NCBI GenBank assembly: GCA_021107945.1
Contig: JAIORV010000066.1
Location: forward strand, 24,146 to 88,145
Direction of reading: 5' to 3'
Source of the DNA: Vulcanimicrobiota bacterium
GTDB lineage: Bacteria; Vulcanimicrobiota; JAJTBE01
DNA: 64,000 nt
Each line of letters opens with the position of its first letter. Positions within the stretch are counted from its first letter, which is position 1. The position numbers were made by a program, and so were the translations under genes. The notes below the pieces were generated by a model. The model saw nothing but the letters and a program-made list of their open reading frames with translations. It ran no database searches and had not been told where the DNA came from. Positions 43,372 through 51,718 of this stretch are shown here, one piece after another.

Positions 43372-44394
43372 ATGAACGATCATATACTGAATCCCGATAC
43401 CCAGGTGACACTGCTGTTATGCGGGCGTTTCGGGCAATTGACGGATATCGGGTCCGTGCCGCTTGCCAATTCGGAATATAACAAGCTTGTTCTCTGGATG
43501 AAGTCGAAGGATTTGAGACCTTCGGATCTCCTGAAACCCGAAAACAACAAGAAACTTGGCACTTTCTATCAAAAAAAAATATCCGTGGAGAGAATCAGGG
43601 GCCTATTGAATAGAAGCATGGCAATGGCGTTTGCGGTGGAGGAATGGGCGAACAGGGGGATATGGGTCATTAGCCGCTCTGACACGGATTATCCCGCAAG
43701 GTTGAAAAGCAATTTGAAGGGAGCCGCCCCGTCGATTCTTTACGGCGTGGGGAACCGGGATCTATTGAACATGGGAGGCCTGGCAATTCTGGGATCAAGA
43801 AATGTTGATGAGGACGGTCTTAACTTCACAAGACAGGCGGCAAGGGTATGCGCCTGTAATGATTTGCCCGTGGTATCCGGCGGGGCGAGAGGTGTTGACA
43901 GGGAAGCTATGTTTGCCGCCCTGGATGAAGGGGGAAATGTGGTCGGTGTTCTTCCCGACGGGTTGGCAAAAGCGGCGGTCTCGAAGAAATACCGGAAAGC
44001 ATTAAAATCGGGAAACCTGGCATTATTCTCCGCCACGAATCCCGAAGCGGGTTTCAGCGTGGGTAATGCAATGGGGCGAAATACATACATCTACGCAATG
44101 AGCGATTACTGCCTTGTTATAAGCTCGGCCTCAGGAAAGGGAGGAACATGGTCAGGCGCGGTCCATAATCTGAAGAAGAATTATATCCCGTTGTTTGTCC
44201 GGCATGATGATTCAGTCCCCCGTGGGAACCTGGATTTGATTGAAATGGGCGGAATACCGTTGACCCGCGATGCCTTCATCCCGGAGAGCAAATTTCGAGA
44301 TTGGCTTGAAGAACAGAAAAACTTATTTATTAAGTCCAAAAGTGGAAATGAGAAGAAATCCGAGCAGTTGACATTGTTTGATATGGGTGATTGA
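43372..44394 (+). CDS. DprA/Smf-like protein (SLOG-type Rossmann fold)
   Basis: 340 residues after TGAGGTTTGC. The central Rossmann domain carries SDTDYPARLKS, LAILGSRNVDEDG, VVSGGARGVDREAM (about 168) and VVGVLPDGL, the order seen in DprA, where SGMARGID is usual. Unlike classic DprA, the VLPDG motif lacks the following YP, and the tail after 280 (FRDWLEEQKN, ending QLTLFDMGD) is not a DML1-like winged helix. DprA loads RecA on single-stranded DNA in transformation. In this divergent form beside a RecQ-PRT fusion, nucleotide sensing or defence is a fair alternative. End of the plus-strand run. Confidence 0.82.
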   Translation: MNDHILNPDTQVTLLLCGRFGQLTDIGSVPLANSEYNKLVLWMKSKDLRPSDLLKPENNKKLGTFYQKKISVERIRGLLNRSMAMAFAVEEWANRGIWVISRSDTDYPARLKSNLKGAAPSILYGVGNRDLLNMGGLAILGSRNVDEDGLNFTRQAARVCACNDLPVVSGGARGVDREAMFAALDEGGNVVGVLPDGLAKAAVSKKYRKALKSGNLALFSATNPEAGFSVGNAMGRNTYIYAMSDYCLVISSASGKGGTWSGAVHNLKKNYIPLFVRHDDSVPRGNLDLIEMGGIPLTRDAFIPESKFRDWLEEQKNLFIKSKSGNEKKSEQLTLFDMGD

Positions 44395-44408
44395 AAAAAA
44401 CTACTGTT

Positions 44409-44428
44409 AATTGGGGACAGACACCATT
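44409..44428. repeat. GGTGTCTGTCCCC-type repeat, copy 1 (minus orientation)
   Basis: AATTGGGGACAGACACCATT. A related inverted pair lies at 57981-58021. Confidence 0.6.
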
Positions 44429-44429
44429 A

Positions 44430-45986
44430 TTAATGTTTCTTAAAGACCATCCGTTCCGTTTCGGGAAAGGAGCAGAAAGATAATGAATAGATATTTCCAT
44501 AGCCGTCCGTGTGAAATTGAATTAATTCACCGCCAAGAGGGTTTTGCACTTTAAAAGGCTCTTCCTGATTTGCCCTGAAAATATCATAATAGCAATGTTT
44601 TAATACAAATCGATAACCATAATAGGTTCCCTTGAGGCTGCCATTTTTTACTTTAATATCGATACGGCCATAGACAGGATTGACAAACCGCCCGCAAAAA
44701 TCCGACATTATATGCGAGGGTTTTGATTTTCCTGCGTTTTTATTTATTTTTTTCTTATTGGAAAGCTCCTTATTCTTTAAAGCTTTATAATGCTCCGACA
44801 TTATAACTTTGAAACGACTGTTCCAATCTATCGGCTCGAGACCGAGCAACCGGTCGTAAATTACCCAGGGGATAAATGTTCTCATTTCACTTTCCCCGTT
44901 TGAGAGAAATACAATTCCAATCCCTTCCCGGGGTAAAAAGCCCACCGATGCCCTGAACCCGCGAATCGTACCTCCATGCCAGATCATCCTATGTCCACGG
45001 TAGTTATTAACTCCCCATCCCATGCAATAAGAGACGTCTTCCAGTTCGGGCAATTTATCCCGCATGGGAATATAATGCGGAGCCACCACTTGGGCGGAGT
45101 GAGTCTCATTTAACGATGTATCGGAAATCAATTGTTTGTCCCCAATCTTACCGTTTTTCATGTGAAGTATGAGCCATTTTGCCATATCCTGAACATTTGA
45201 ATTAATTGATCCTGCAGGTCCCAGGGCTTCTATCGATGCAAACTCGACTTCGGTAATCTCCTCATTATTCACTACATATGGCAGAGAATAGTTCGGATTT
45301 TTCTTTATTTCATCGGGAGAAAAACTGCTGTTGCTCATCTCCAGAGGTTTGAAAATCCGTTCCCTCACCAACTCTTCCCAACTTTTCCCGCACAACCTCT
45401 CCTCAAGATAGCCCGTTGTCATGAAGGGCATATTACAATATTCGAAGCTTTCCCTGAAAGATCGGTCAGGCTTGAGATAACGCATTCTCTCATATATATC
45501 TTTTCTGCTGAATTCCTCTACAAAATTCATAAGCTCCCCGGCTCCCGTGGGCAGACCTGTTCTATGGCACAACATGTCCCGCACCGTCATCAACCTGGTA
45601 GCCGACGGATCATACAGCCTGAAATCCGGTAGATATGATATCACAGGCTTATCCCAATCCAGGATTCCCTCATCAACCAGGAGTCCTGCAATAAACGAGG
45701 TAAAAGCTTTAGAGCAGGAGCCAATGGGAAAGACCGTTTCAGTTGTAACCGGAAGCTTGTTTTTTGCGTCCCGGTATCCAAAGCCTTTGGTATATATTAT
45801 CCTGCCGTCTTTAATAACTGCCATCGCCACGCCGGGGACTTTCCATTCCTTCATCGATCGGGTAACAATCTCTTCAATCTCATTTATCCGCTTCTCACTC
45901 AAAGCCTTTTCGGCAGATGCTCCGGGAATTTTAATAATAAAAGAGAGAATTAAGAATAATAAAAGAACTCTAAATAAACGTTTCAC
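44430..45986 (-). CDS. secreted serine hydrolase, class C beta-lactamase fold
   Basis: 518 residues from a GTG at 45986 with GGAGG 7 bases upstream; ATGs further up lie inside the preceding gene. Signal peptide KRLFRVLLLFLILSFIIKIPGASA. The beta-lactamase/D-Ala-peptidase core has SxxK as SCSK (IGSCSKAFTSF, about 92), YxN as YCN (FEYCNMPFMTTG) and HGGTIRGFRASV in place of KTG. A C-terminal extension of about 120 residues is beta-rich. Such enzymes are mostly esterases, D-amino-peptidases or penicillin-binding relatives; real beta-lactamase activity is not implied. Follows a 67-residue gene by 16 bases. Confidence 0.88.
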   Translation of the reverse strand: MKRLFRVLLLFLILSFIIKIPGASAEKALSEKRINEIEEIVTRSMKEWKVPGVAMAVIKDGRIIYTKGFGYRDAKNKLPVTTETVFPIGSCSKAFTSFIAGLLVDEGILDWDKPVISYLPDFRLYDPSATRLMTVRDMLCHRTGLPTGAGELMNFVEEFSRKDIYERMRYLKPDRSFRESFEYCNMPFMTTGYLEERLCGKSWEELVRERIFKPLEMSNSSFSPDEIKKNPNYSLPYVVNNEEITEVEFASIEALGPAGSINSNVQDMAKWLILHMKNGKIGDKQLISDTSLNETHSAQVVAPHYIPMRDKLPELEDVSYCMGWGVNNYRGHRMIWHGGTIRGFRASVGFLPREGIGIVFLSNGESEMRTFIPWVIYDRLLGLEPIDWNSRFKVIMSEHYKALKNKELSNKKKINKNAGKSKPSHIMSDFCGRFVNPVYGRIDIKVKNGSLKGTYYGYRFVLKHCYYDIFRANQEEPFKVQNPLGGELIQFHTDGYGNIYSLSFCSFPETERMVFKKH

Positions 45987-46002
45987 TATATTTACCTCCA
46001 CA

Positions 46003-46206
46003 TTACCCATGCCTTGCAAAATAATCTTTCACAAGATACATTGCATGGTTGTTGGCCTCTTTTTCCTCTTCATAATCAAAGAATCCCTGGGATTCTATTA
46101 CAACGGTTTCCTTTTTACCTTGTTTTTCTATGAAAACCTTCGCTTTAGGTATCCATTTTTCATCATCAGTCCGGTATGAGCAGAGCTCGTAATCTTGTTT
46201 CTTCAT
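46003..46206 (-). CDS. small hypothetical protein upstream of the serine hydrolase
   Basis: 67 residues after GAGGTAAAAAA. Charged and cytosolic: KKQDYELCSYRTDDEKWIP, then two beta strands with KVFIEKQGKKETVVIES, then a helix YEEEKEANNHAMYLVKDYFARHG. It resembles small single-domain proteins of about 60-70 residues with no known function. The close spacing to the serine hydrolase (16 bases) supports co-transcription. Confidence 0.6.
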   Translation of the reverse strand: MKKQDYELCSYRTDDEKWIPKAKVFIEKQGKKETVVIESQGFFDYEEEKEANNHAMYLVKDYFARHG

Positions 46207-46662
46207 TTTTTTACCTCAAGTCGGTCTTTATGTATATTCCAATGAATTTTTCCTGACATAATCTATATCCTCAAAAATCACCGGTAGCAATTGCTTCCAG
46301 TATAATTAAGTTTTTTCATGGAAGTTCATTATCCTTGTATATCATTAAGTGATTTTTCACCGCAAAATTCGCTAAGCTCGCAGAGGATGAGTAACGAAAA
46401 ATGGCTATATCTCTGTGTTCTCTGTGCCCTCTGTGGTAAAATAACAGCCATCAATAAACGAGTTTCTGAGGTTTTTCGATATTCTCACCTCCGACATCCG
46501 TCATCCGAAATACGCCATCTGTTTTCATTATAGGGAAGACGCTGAAGCGTCTAAAAGTTTGTGTTAGAGACACGGGGAGTGGGATTCCTTTTATCCCCCG
46601 GATAAATCCGGGGGTTATTCTCATGGTTGGTTTAAGAACCTCCGACCTCCGACCTCCGGCCT
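46207..46662. other. 456-base intergenic region made of repeats, no gene seen
   Basis: A CGCAGAG-family tract (46355-46445), CCGACATCCGTCATCCGAAA words near 46490, a perfect hairpin CCCCCGGATAAATCCGGGGG at 46595-46614 and a run of CCTCCGA heptamers from 46638. Open frames here are composition artefacts. Confidence 0.7.
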
Positions 46663-46680
46663 CTAACCTCCGACCTCTGT
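46638..46680. repeat. degenerate CCTCCGA heptamer tandem repeat
   Basis: Six units of CCTCCGA/CCTCCGG/CCTCTAA. The last units form the 3' end and stop codon of the FAD oxidase gene. Confidence 0.7.
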
Positions 46681-48285
46681 CATCAGATACTCCTGTGAAA
46701 TTATATTGCCGCGGTTTAAAATTGCATTTGGATCAAGGCTCAGTTTCGTCCGGGCAATTGATTCGAGTCCTTCCCTGCCGTACATCATATAAATGTATGG
46801 AAATTCTTCGCCGTTTTCCATAATAGTTTTCTTTCCCACTCCATGCTCCGCGGATATTGTGCCACCCATCCCGATTCCTTTTCTGGCAACATCCATATAG
46901 ACGGCCTTTATATCGGGAACTTCATCACAATTGCGGGGGAGGAAATTCATATGCAGGTTGTTGTTGCCGATATGCCCGAATATCAAATAATCAAATCCAT
47001 GCTGCCTTGCGCTTGTATGATAAATAGACATTATCTCTTCAAGTTTATCGTCGGGGACAGCTAAATCCATGCCCATTTTCCCTACTCCCCTACCCCGGAC
47101 AAGCTCGTGCACCGATTCTGGGAGCAAATGTCGAAACACTCTCAATCTCTCCCTTGTCTTGTCGTCCATTGCCGACCAGTCATCGAGACTGTCGAATTTT
47201 TCCATCAATTCCATCCAGGACATGAGAACCTCATCGGGGTCCTCCGGGAGAAACTGCTCGAAGAAAACCGCTCCTCCAGCTTCTATGGGAATATCCGGAT
47301 TTGCTTTTCTCATGAAATTCAACGAGTTCCTGTCAAAATAATCGAGTGTCAGAGCGTCCAAAATCTCGCCTTCATCTCTTGATAACGCCCTCGCCTCTTT
47401 TACGAATTTAATTGCTTTCTCACCCGACGGGAAGAAGGCGATGCACCCAAAAATCCCGCCGTCCCACTTTATGACTTCTATTTCAGCTTCTGTGACAATT
47501 CCCAGGGTCCCCTCTGCCCCAATAAACAGATCTATCAGATCCATTCCAGGCTTCGAGTAGTATCCCGAGGCATTTTTCACATTGGGCATCTTATATCCGG
47601 GTATGGGAATGTCAGCTTTTCTCCCGTCGGAATACTCAATATGAAACAATCCCTCTTTATCGGCAAAAACTTCCCCCCTGTTGATTTCTAACAGTTCTCC
47701 TGTGGGCAAAATAATCCTGAGTCTTTTCACCCATTCCCTGATCGCTCCATTTCTGAATGTTCTGCCGCCCGATGTGTTTACGGCAATGTTTCCACCGACG
47801 GACGCGGACAACTCCGTGGGATTGGGTGGATAAAAAAGATTTTTCTCCGACAAAACGGCATATAAATCAGAGAGGAGAATTCCCGGAGGAGTTATAATAA
47901 TTCTCTTTTCACCATCCACACACAAGCTTATTTCCCCGGTCAGGGATTTTCGCCTTACAAGGAATTTATCAGACAATGGAACCTCTCTGATGTTATCCAT
48001 ATTCTCCATTGAAATAACTGCACCGCCGAGGGGAACCCGGGATCCTGTAAGACCCGTGCCACCTCCCGATGTTGTTAACGGCGTGCCTGTCTCATTCGCC
48101 CACCTGACAACCGCCGAGACCTCAGCTTCATTTTTGGGAAAAAAGACCTTTTGCGCGGTTCCCTTTATCATCCCGGCTTCATCCGTGAGATATTTATCTA
48201 TTATATCAGGCGAATCGGATGACCTCACTTCCTCTATCGACGGGGATTTAATTGAACAAGCTGAAAATTTGGATTTCTGTGTCAT
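46663..48285 (-). CDS. FAD-linked oxidase, GlcD/D-lactate dehydrogenase family
   Basis: 540 residues from the ATG at 48285 (GGGGAG upstream). The FAD-binding type 4 domain shows PLTTSGGGTGLTGSRVPLGG, SVGGNIAVNTSGG and GAEGTLGIVTEAEIE. The C-terminal FAD-oxidase domain shows FGHIGNNNLHMNFLPR and the His-containing SAEHGVGKKT. These enzymes oxidise 2-hydroxy acids such as glycolate or D-lactate with FAD. Partner GlcE/GlcF genes are absent, so the single-subunit type is likely. The last residues (EVGG) come from the repeat at 46638, meaning that the C-terminus has been shaped by it. The upstream TIM-barrel gene stops 17 bases before this ATG. Confidence 0.88.
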   Translation of the reverse strand: MTQKSKFSACSIKSPSIEEVRSSDSPDIIDKYLTDEAGMIKGTAQKVFFPKNEAEVSAVVRWANETGTPLTTSGGGTGLTGSRVPLGGAVISMENMDNIREVPLSDKFLVRRKSLTGEISLCVDGEKRIIITPPGILLSDLYAVLSEKNLFYPPNPTELSASVGGNIAVNTSGGRTFRNGAIREWVKRLRIILPTGELLEINRGEVFADKEGLFHIEYSDGRKADIPIPGYKMPNVKNASGYYSKPGMDLIDLFIGAEGTLGIVTEAEIEVIKWDGGIFGCIAFFPSGEKAIKFVKEARALSRDEGEILDALTLDYFDRNSLNFMRKANPDIPIEAGGAVFFEQFLPEDPDEVLMSWMELMEKFDSLDDWSAMDDKTRERLRVFRHLLPESVHELVRGRGVGKMGMDLAVPDDKLEEIMSIYHTSARQHGFDYLIFGHIGNNNLHMNFLPRNCDEVPDIKAVYMDVARKGIGMGGTISAEHGVGKKTIMENGEEFPYIYMMYGREGLESIARTKLSLDPNAILNRGNIISQEYLMTEVGG

Positions 48286-48302
48286 TTTTATTCTCAACTC
48301 CC

Positions 48303-49052
48303 CTATTTTTTCTTTCTATTTTGTCCAAGTAAATGATGATACTCCTCAAAAATCCGGCAGTCTTCATCAATCTCCCCCTTTGTAACCATACCCACGGTCA
48401 GAGCGTCAACCATTGGAAGAGAGAAAGGGAAAGCTTCCCGGGGACTCAAGTCGCCACATGATAATACCTTCATTCCGATAACTGTTTTATCCGTCTGCTT
48501 TATAGCTTTTAAAGTCTCTTCGAGGGAAGGATAAACATGCGCCCCGGTCTTGTTGAAGGGGACAAGGTATGCGGATATGTCAAATCCCTGCTCATCTACC
48601 CATGGAATTGTGATTCCTCCGTTATGAGTGGAAAGAGCGGGTATCACGTTATTCTTCCTGCATGACTCAGAGAATCTCTTTATTGTATCTTTATTGAGCT
48701 TATCTGTCTCATCTCCATGAAGAGAAACCACGACAGTGTCCAACTTTTTCATGAGATTCCATTGCATATCCATATCCCCCGGCATAATTGTAAAAATCAA
48801 GGGAAATGAATACCCCAATCTTTTATATGATTCCTTCGCCGCCCATATCATCGGTGGGAAAGGAATAAGATGCGCACAGTTATACCCTTTCTTAGAAAAA
48901 TGGACAAGCAATTCAGTAATATTTTTCGGTTGCTCAAAGAATTTTTTAAAATAGACTGGGGCTTTTTCTTTGAATTGTAAAGACCCGCAAAAAGGTGAAG
49001 ATCCTATAATAAGCGATGATAATTCTTTTCCCTCGATAAAAAAAGTCCTCAT
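48303..49052 (-). CDS. TIM-barrel-like protein of unknown function
   Basis: 249 residues from the ATG at 49052 (GGAGG upstream). The sequence alternates strands and helices as in a TIM barrel: SSLIIGSSPFCGS, GYNCAHLIPFPP, FPLIFTIMPGD, LDTVVVSLHGDETD, NVIPALSTHNGG, FDISAYLVPFN, KTVIGMKVLSCGD, VDALTVGMVTKGEID. The ending (VDALTVGMVTKGEIDE) recalls the C-terminal strand of aldo-keto-reductase-like or isomerase barrels that precede a phosphate site. It lies between archease (24-base gap) and the FAD oxidase (17 bases), so all three likely form an operon. No activity can be assigned. Confidence 0.6.
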   Translation of the reverse strand: MRTFFIEGKELSSLIIGSSPFCGSLQFKEKAPVYFKKFFEQPKNITELLVHFSKKGYNCAHLIPFPPMIWAAKESYKRLGYSFPLIFTIMPGDMDMQWNLMKKLDTVVVSLHGDETDKLNKDTIKRFSESCRKNNVIPALSTHNGGITIPWVDEQGFDISAYLVPFNKTGAHVYPSLEETLKAIKQTDKTVIGMKVLSCGDLSPREAFPFSLPMVDALTVGMVTKGEIDEDCRIFEEYHHLLGQNRKKK

Positions 49053-49076
49053 TTTACAATCCTCCAAACTTAATTA

Positions 49077-49535
49077 TCAAATATCAAATATCACATCTGT
49101 CTGCCACATATCACCCTTTTTCTCGATTTTCATCCGGTGAAAAGTGACAGCTTTTACCTCGTTTATTATTTCAAATAGATTGGAATCATAATTAACACCT
49201 GGAATAGATGTTGTGAACATCCGATCGTGAATCTTGCTGTTATTGAATCTCAGGGGGATAAAATTTTCACCTTCAAACAGGTATAGAATCTCGGCAAGGA
49301 AGCTGTAGAGAAGACCCTCGCCATCTTCAGCTTCCACTTCGACGATTTCTTCTCTTGGATTGAAATAAGAACTTGCAGCGTCATTTAAATCGCAGGCTTT
49401 CCCGTAATCCGCCCCCAGGATGATGGACATCATTCCAATGGCACAATTTTCAAAGAGCTTCTCTCTTGTCCTGCCGAAGGCTCTTATTCCAATATCCGCC
49501 GTATGTTCGATTATTTCAAATTGTTTATGGGGCAT
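49077..49535 (-). CDS. archease
   Basis: 152 residues, normal length. The opening EIIEHTADIGIRAFG, the metal-binding Asp in the HTADIG motif and the C-terminal VKAVTFHRMKIEKKG and VIFDI tail are all family hallmarks. Archease activates the RNA ligase RtcB by promoting guanylation. RtcB is not within the window, and the downstream neighbours are a TIM-barrel protein and an FAD oxidase. It starts 162 bases downstream of a CCGCAAAG repeat. Confidence 0.92.
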   Translation of the reverse strand: MPHKQFEIIEHTADIGIRAFGRTREKLFENCAIGMMSIILGADYGKACDLNDAASSYFNPREEIVEVEAEDGEGLLYSFLAEILYLFEGENFIPLRFNNSKIHDRMFTTSIPGVNYDSNLFEIINEVKAVTFHRMKIEKKGDMWQTDVIFDI

Positions 49536-49557
49536 AGTTTAGTTAGATTCAAAATAT

Positions 49558-49632
49558 CTATTCACCGCAAAGACCACAAAGAATTCAAAAAATGCCTTTG
49601 CGTTCTTTGCTTCTTTGCGGTTTATTTTAAAT
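49558..49632. repeat. CCGCAAAG-family inverted repeat
   Basis: CACCGCAAAGACCACAAAGA faces TTGCGTTCTTTGCTTCTTTG and CGGTTTATT. Very close to 32146-32205. Confidence 0.7.
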
Positions 49633-49697
49633 TCCTCATTATAGAATGACAAGCATTTTATGGGGCTGAATAGTTACAATTCAAACAAAAAAGCCTA

Positions 49698-50375
49698 TCA
49701 CTTCTTATCAAAGAACGAGTCGGGGATATCCTTGTTTAAGGTATATTTCCCATAAGTTGCATTTGCTTTTGCAGACAACTTCTCTTTGGGGAAATCAAAT
49801 GAGGCATTCATCTTGTCATACAGGATAAATTTTCCATTTTTCCGGTAAGTTACATTAAGAGTGATATTTCCACCGCTTTTATATTCATAAATATGTTTTG
49901 GAAATGTGTAATTCTTTTTATCAATCCAGAGTCTCTCCATCTTGACGTCGCCGGCTATCGTCTTTGGCGTTAATGTTACCAGATAATAATCCTTACCCAT
50001 ATATTTGACCGACTTAACCTTACTGTTGAATTCCTTCAGTTTTGGCAGGTTCCACCCAAATATCTTTGGATATTTATTGAGGAAGTATGAAGCACGATCC
50101 AGTTTTAATTTATGTTTATCAGGTTTCTTGAAATAGTATGTGCCGGTTAACCTCAATTTGGGATTCAGGAACTGGTATTTTGCCTGAACCTTGATTTTAA
50201 GGCGTACGGAATAATCTTTAAGTCCGGGGTTAACTTTTTGAAGTCTAGTCCATAATTGCTCCGCTGTGGGCATCTTTTCCGCGCTCGCCGGAATTGCGCT
50301 CAAAAGAATAAAAAGCAGCAAAAAAACAATATACATTGCAAACAGTTTGCGTGTTTTCGATTGCATATTCTCCAT
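49698..50375 (-). CDS. LolA-like secreted protein
   Basis: 225 residues. Signal peptide ends IPASAEKMP. The mature part is beta-rich with the LolA/LolB-fold pattern: YSVRLKIKVQAKYQ, LTGTYYFKKPDKHKLKL, KSVKYMGKDYYLVTLTPK, RLWIDKKNYTFPKHIYEY, and ITLNVTYRKNG followed by LYDKMNASFDFPKE. LolA-like proteins carry lipoproteins or other lipids across the periplasm. The gene follows ugd by 17 bases and is probably its co-transcript. It may therefore handle a lipid-linked glycan; this is inference. The start is uncertain between 50375 and an ATG 3 codons later. Confidence 0.65.
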   Translation of the reverse strand: MENMQSKTRKLFAMYIVFLLLFILLSAIPASAEKMPTAEQLWTRLQKVNPGLKDYSVRLKIKVQAKYQFLNPKLRLTGTYYFKKPDKHKLKLDRASYFLNKYPKIFGWNLPKLKEFNSKVKSVKYMGKDYYLVTLTPKTIAGDVKMERLWIDKKNYTFPKHIYEYKSGGNITLNVTYRKNGKFILYDKMNASFDFPKEKLSAKANATYGKYTLNKDIPDSFFDKK

Positions 50376-50392
50376 CTCACTTTCGGGGATAA

Positions 50393-51718
50393 TTAAAAAT
50401 CGTAATTTATTACAGGCTTATTTTTCCTTCCCATTCCATAGTACTCAAAGCCCATAGCTTCAAGTCTGAAGGGCTCAAAGAGGTTTCTGCCGTCAATTAC
50501 CACGGGACGATTCATTATGCTCTTTACCCGGGGAAGGTCGAGATTGCGGAACTCAGGCCATTCCGTGGCGACAATCATAGCATCCACCCCGGTTACAGCG
50601 GAATATACATCATCACATAAATGTGCATCCACTCCAAGTTCTCTTGCAAAATCCAATGCCTTGGGATCATAGGCGCGAACGGATACATTTTCTTCCCTCA
50701 ATTTATTAATAATATCCAATGCAGGGGAAGACCTGATATCGTCCGTATCTGGCTTGAAAGAGAGTCCCAGCACTGCCATTGTCTTGCCCTCAAGCTTGTC
50801 GTCGAATGCCATTTTCAATTTATCTATTGCCTTGTTTCGGGCAAATTCATTTATCTTCTCAACTTCTTTTAATAGCTTGAATTCATATCCAAGTTTCTTC
50901 GATATTGCGATAAACGCTTTCACATCTTTGGGGAAGCATGATCCTCCATAACCGATTCCGGGTTTTAAAAACTCCTTGCCTATCCTGTGGTCAAGACCTA
51001 TTCCCATTGCAACTTTCCCTACATCTGCGCCGGATAACTCGCATATATGAGCTACCGCATTAATAAATGAAATTTTCATTGCAAGGAAGGCATTTGCACA
51101 ATGTTTTATAAGCTCCGCCGACTCTATATCAGTCAGGAGAAGAGGAGCGTTTAAAGGCTCAAAAATCTTGACCAGGAGCCCGGCGGCTTTGTCACTGGTG
51201 ACGCCGATTACAATCCGGTCCGGATTGAGAAAATCTTTTATGGCGGAGCCTTCCCTTAAAAACTCGGGGACGGAAGCCACGTCAAATTCAATACCAGGCG
51301 CTATATGCCTGGAGATGGTATCCGCCACCATCCTGCCGGTTCTTACAGGCACTGTTGATTTCTCGACAACTACTCTGTAAGATGTCATAGATTCTGCAAT
51401 CTCACGGGAGACTGTTTGAACGGCTGAGAGATCCGCCGCACCGGTATCCTCTTTCGGGGGAGTTCCTACCGTAATAAATATTACATGGCCGTGGGCCACA
51501 CCTTCCTTGATGCTATCCGTAAATGTCAATCTTCCCTCGTTAAAGTTAATTCCAACAAGTTCTTTCAGCCCCGGCTCGTAAAACGGTACTTCACCCTGTT
51601 TGAGCATTCTTATCTTTTCCTTGTTATTATCAACACAAACAACATGATGACCGAGGTCCCCAAGGCATGCCCCTGTAACAAGACCTACATATCCGCTTCC
51701 AATAATCGTTATCTTCAA
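50393..51718 (-). CDS. ugd: UDP-glucose 6-dehydrogenase
   Basis: 441 residues from a TTG at 51718 (GGAGG 7 bases upstream, overlapping the stop of the upstream gene as TTGA). The start gives the family-typical MKITIIGSGYVGLVTGACLG. It oxidises UDP-glucose to UDP-glucuronate with two NAD. The NAD fold, EKSTVPVRTG, the active Cys in GYGGSCFPKDVKAF and the C-terminal LGLSFKPDTDDIRSSPA are intact. The operon also makes UDP-glucuronate decarboxylase, the next pathway step. Confidence 0.94.
   Translation of the reverse strand: MKITIIGSGYVGLVTGACLGDLGHHVVCVDNNKEKIRMLKQGEVPFYEPGLKELVGINFNEGRLTFTDSIKEGVAHGHVIFITVGTPPKEDTGAADLSAVQTVSREIAESMTSYRVVVEKSTVPVRTGRMVADTISRHIAPGIEFDVASVPEFLREGSAIKDFLNPDRIVIGVTSDKAAGLLVKIFEPLNAPLLLTDIESAELIKHCANAFLAMKISFINAVAHICELSGADVGKVAMGIGLDHRIGKEFLKPGIGYGGSCFPKDVKAFIAISKKLGYEFKLLKEVEKINEFARNKAIDKLKMAFDDKLEGKTMAVLGLSFKPDTDDIRSSPALDIINKLREENVSVRAYDPKALDFARELGVDAHLCDDVYSAVTGVDAMIVATEWPEFRNLDLPRVKSIMNRPVVIDGRNLFEPFRLEAMGFEYYGMGRKNKPVINYDF

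Noticed and set aside
44430..45986. Calling the serine hydrolase a class C beta-lactamase resistance gene
   Set aside because: The third motif is HGG, not KTG, and there is a long C-terminal extension, as in esterase or peptidase relatives.
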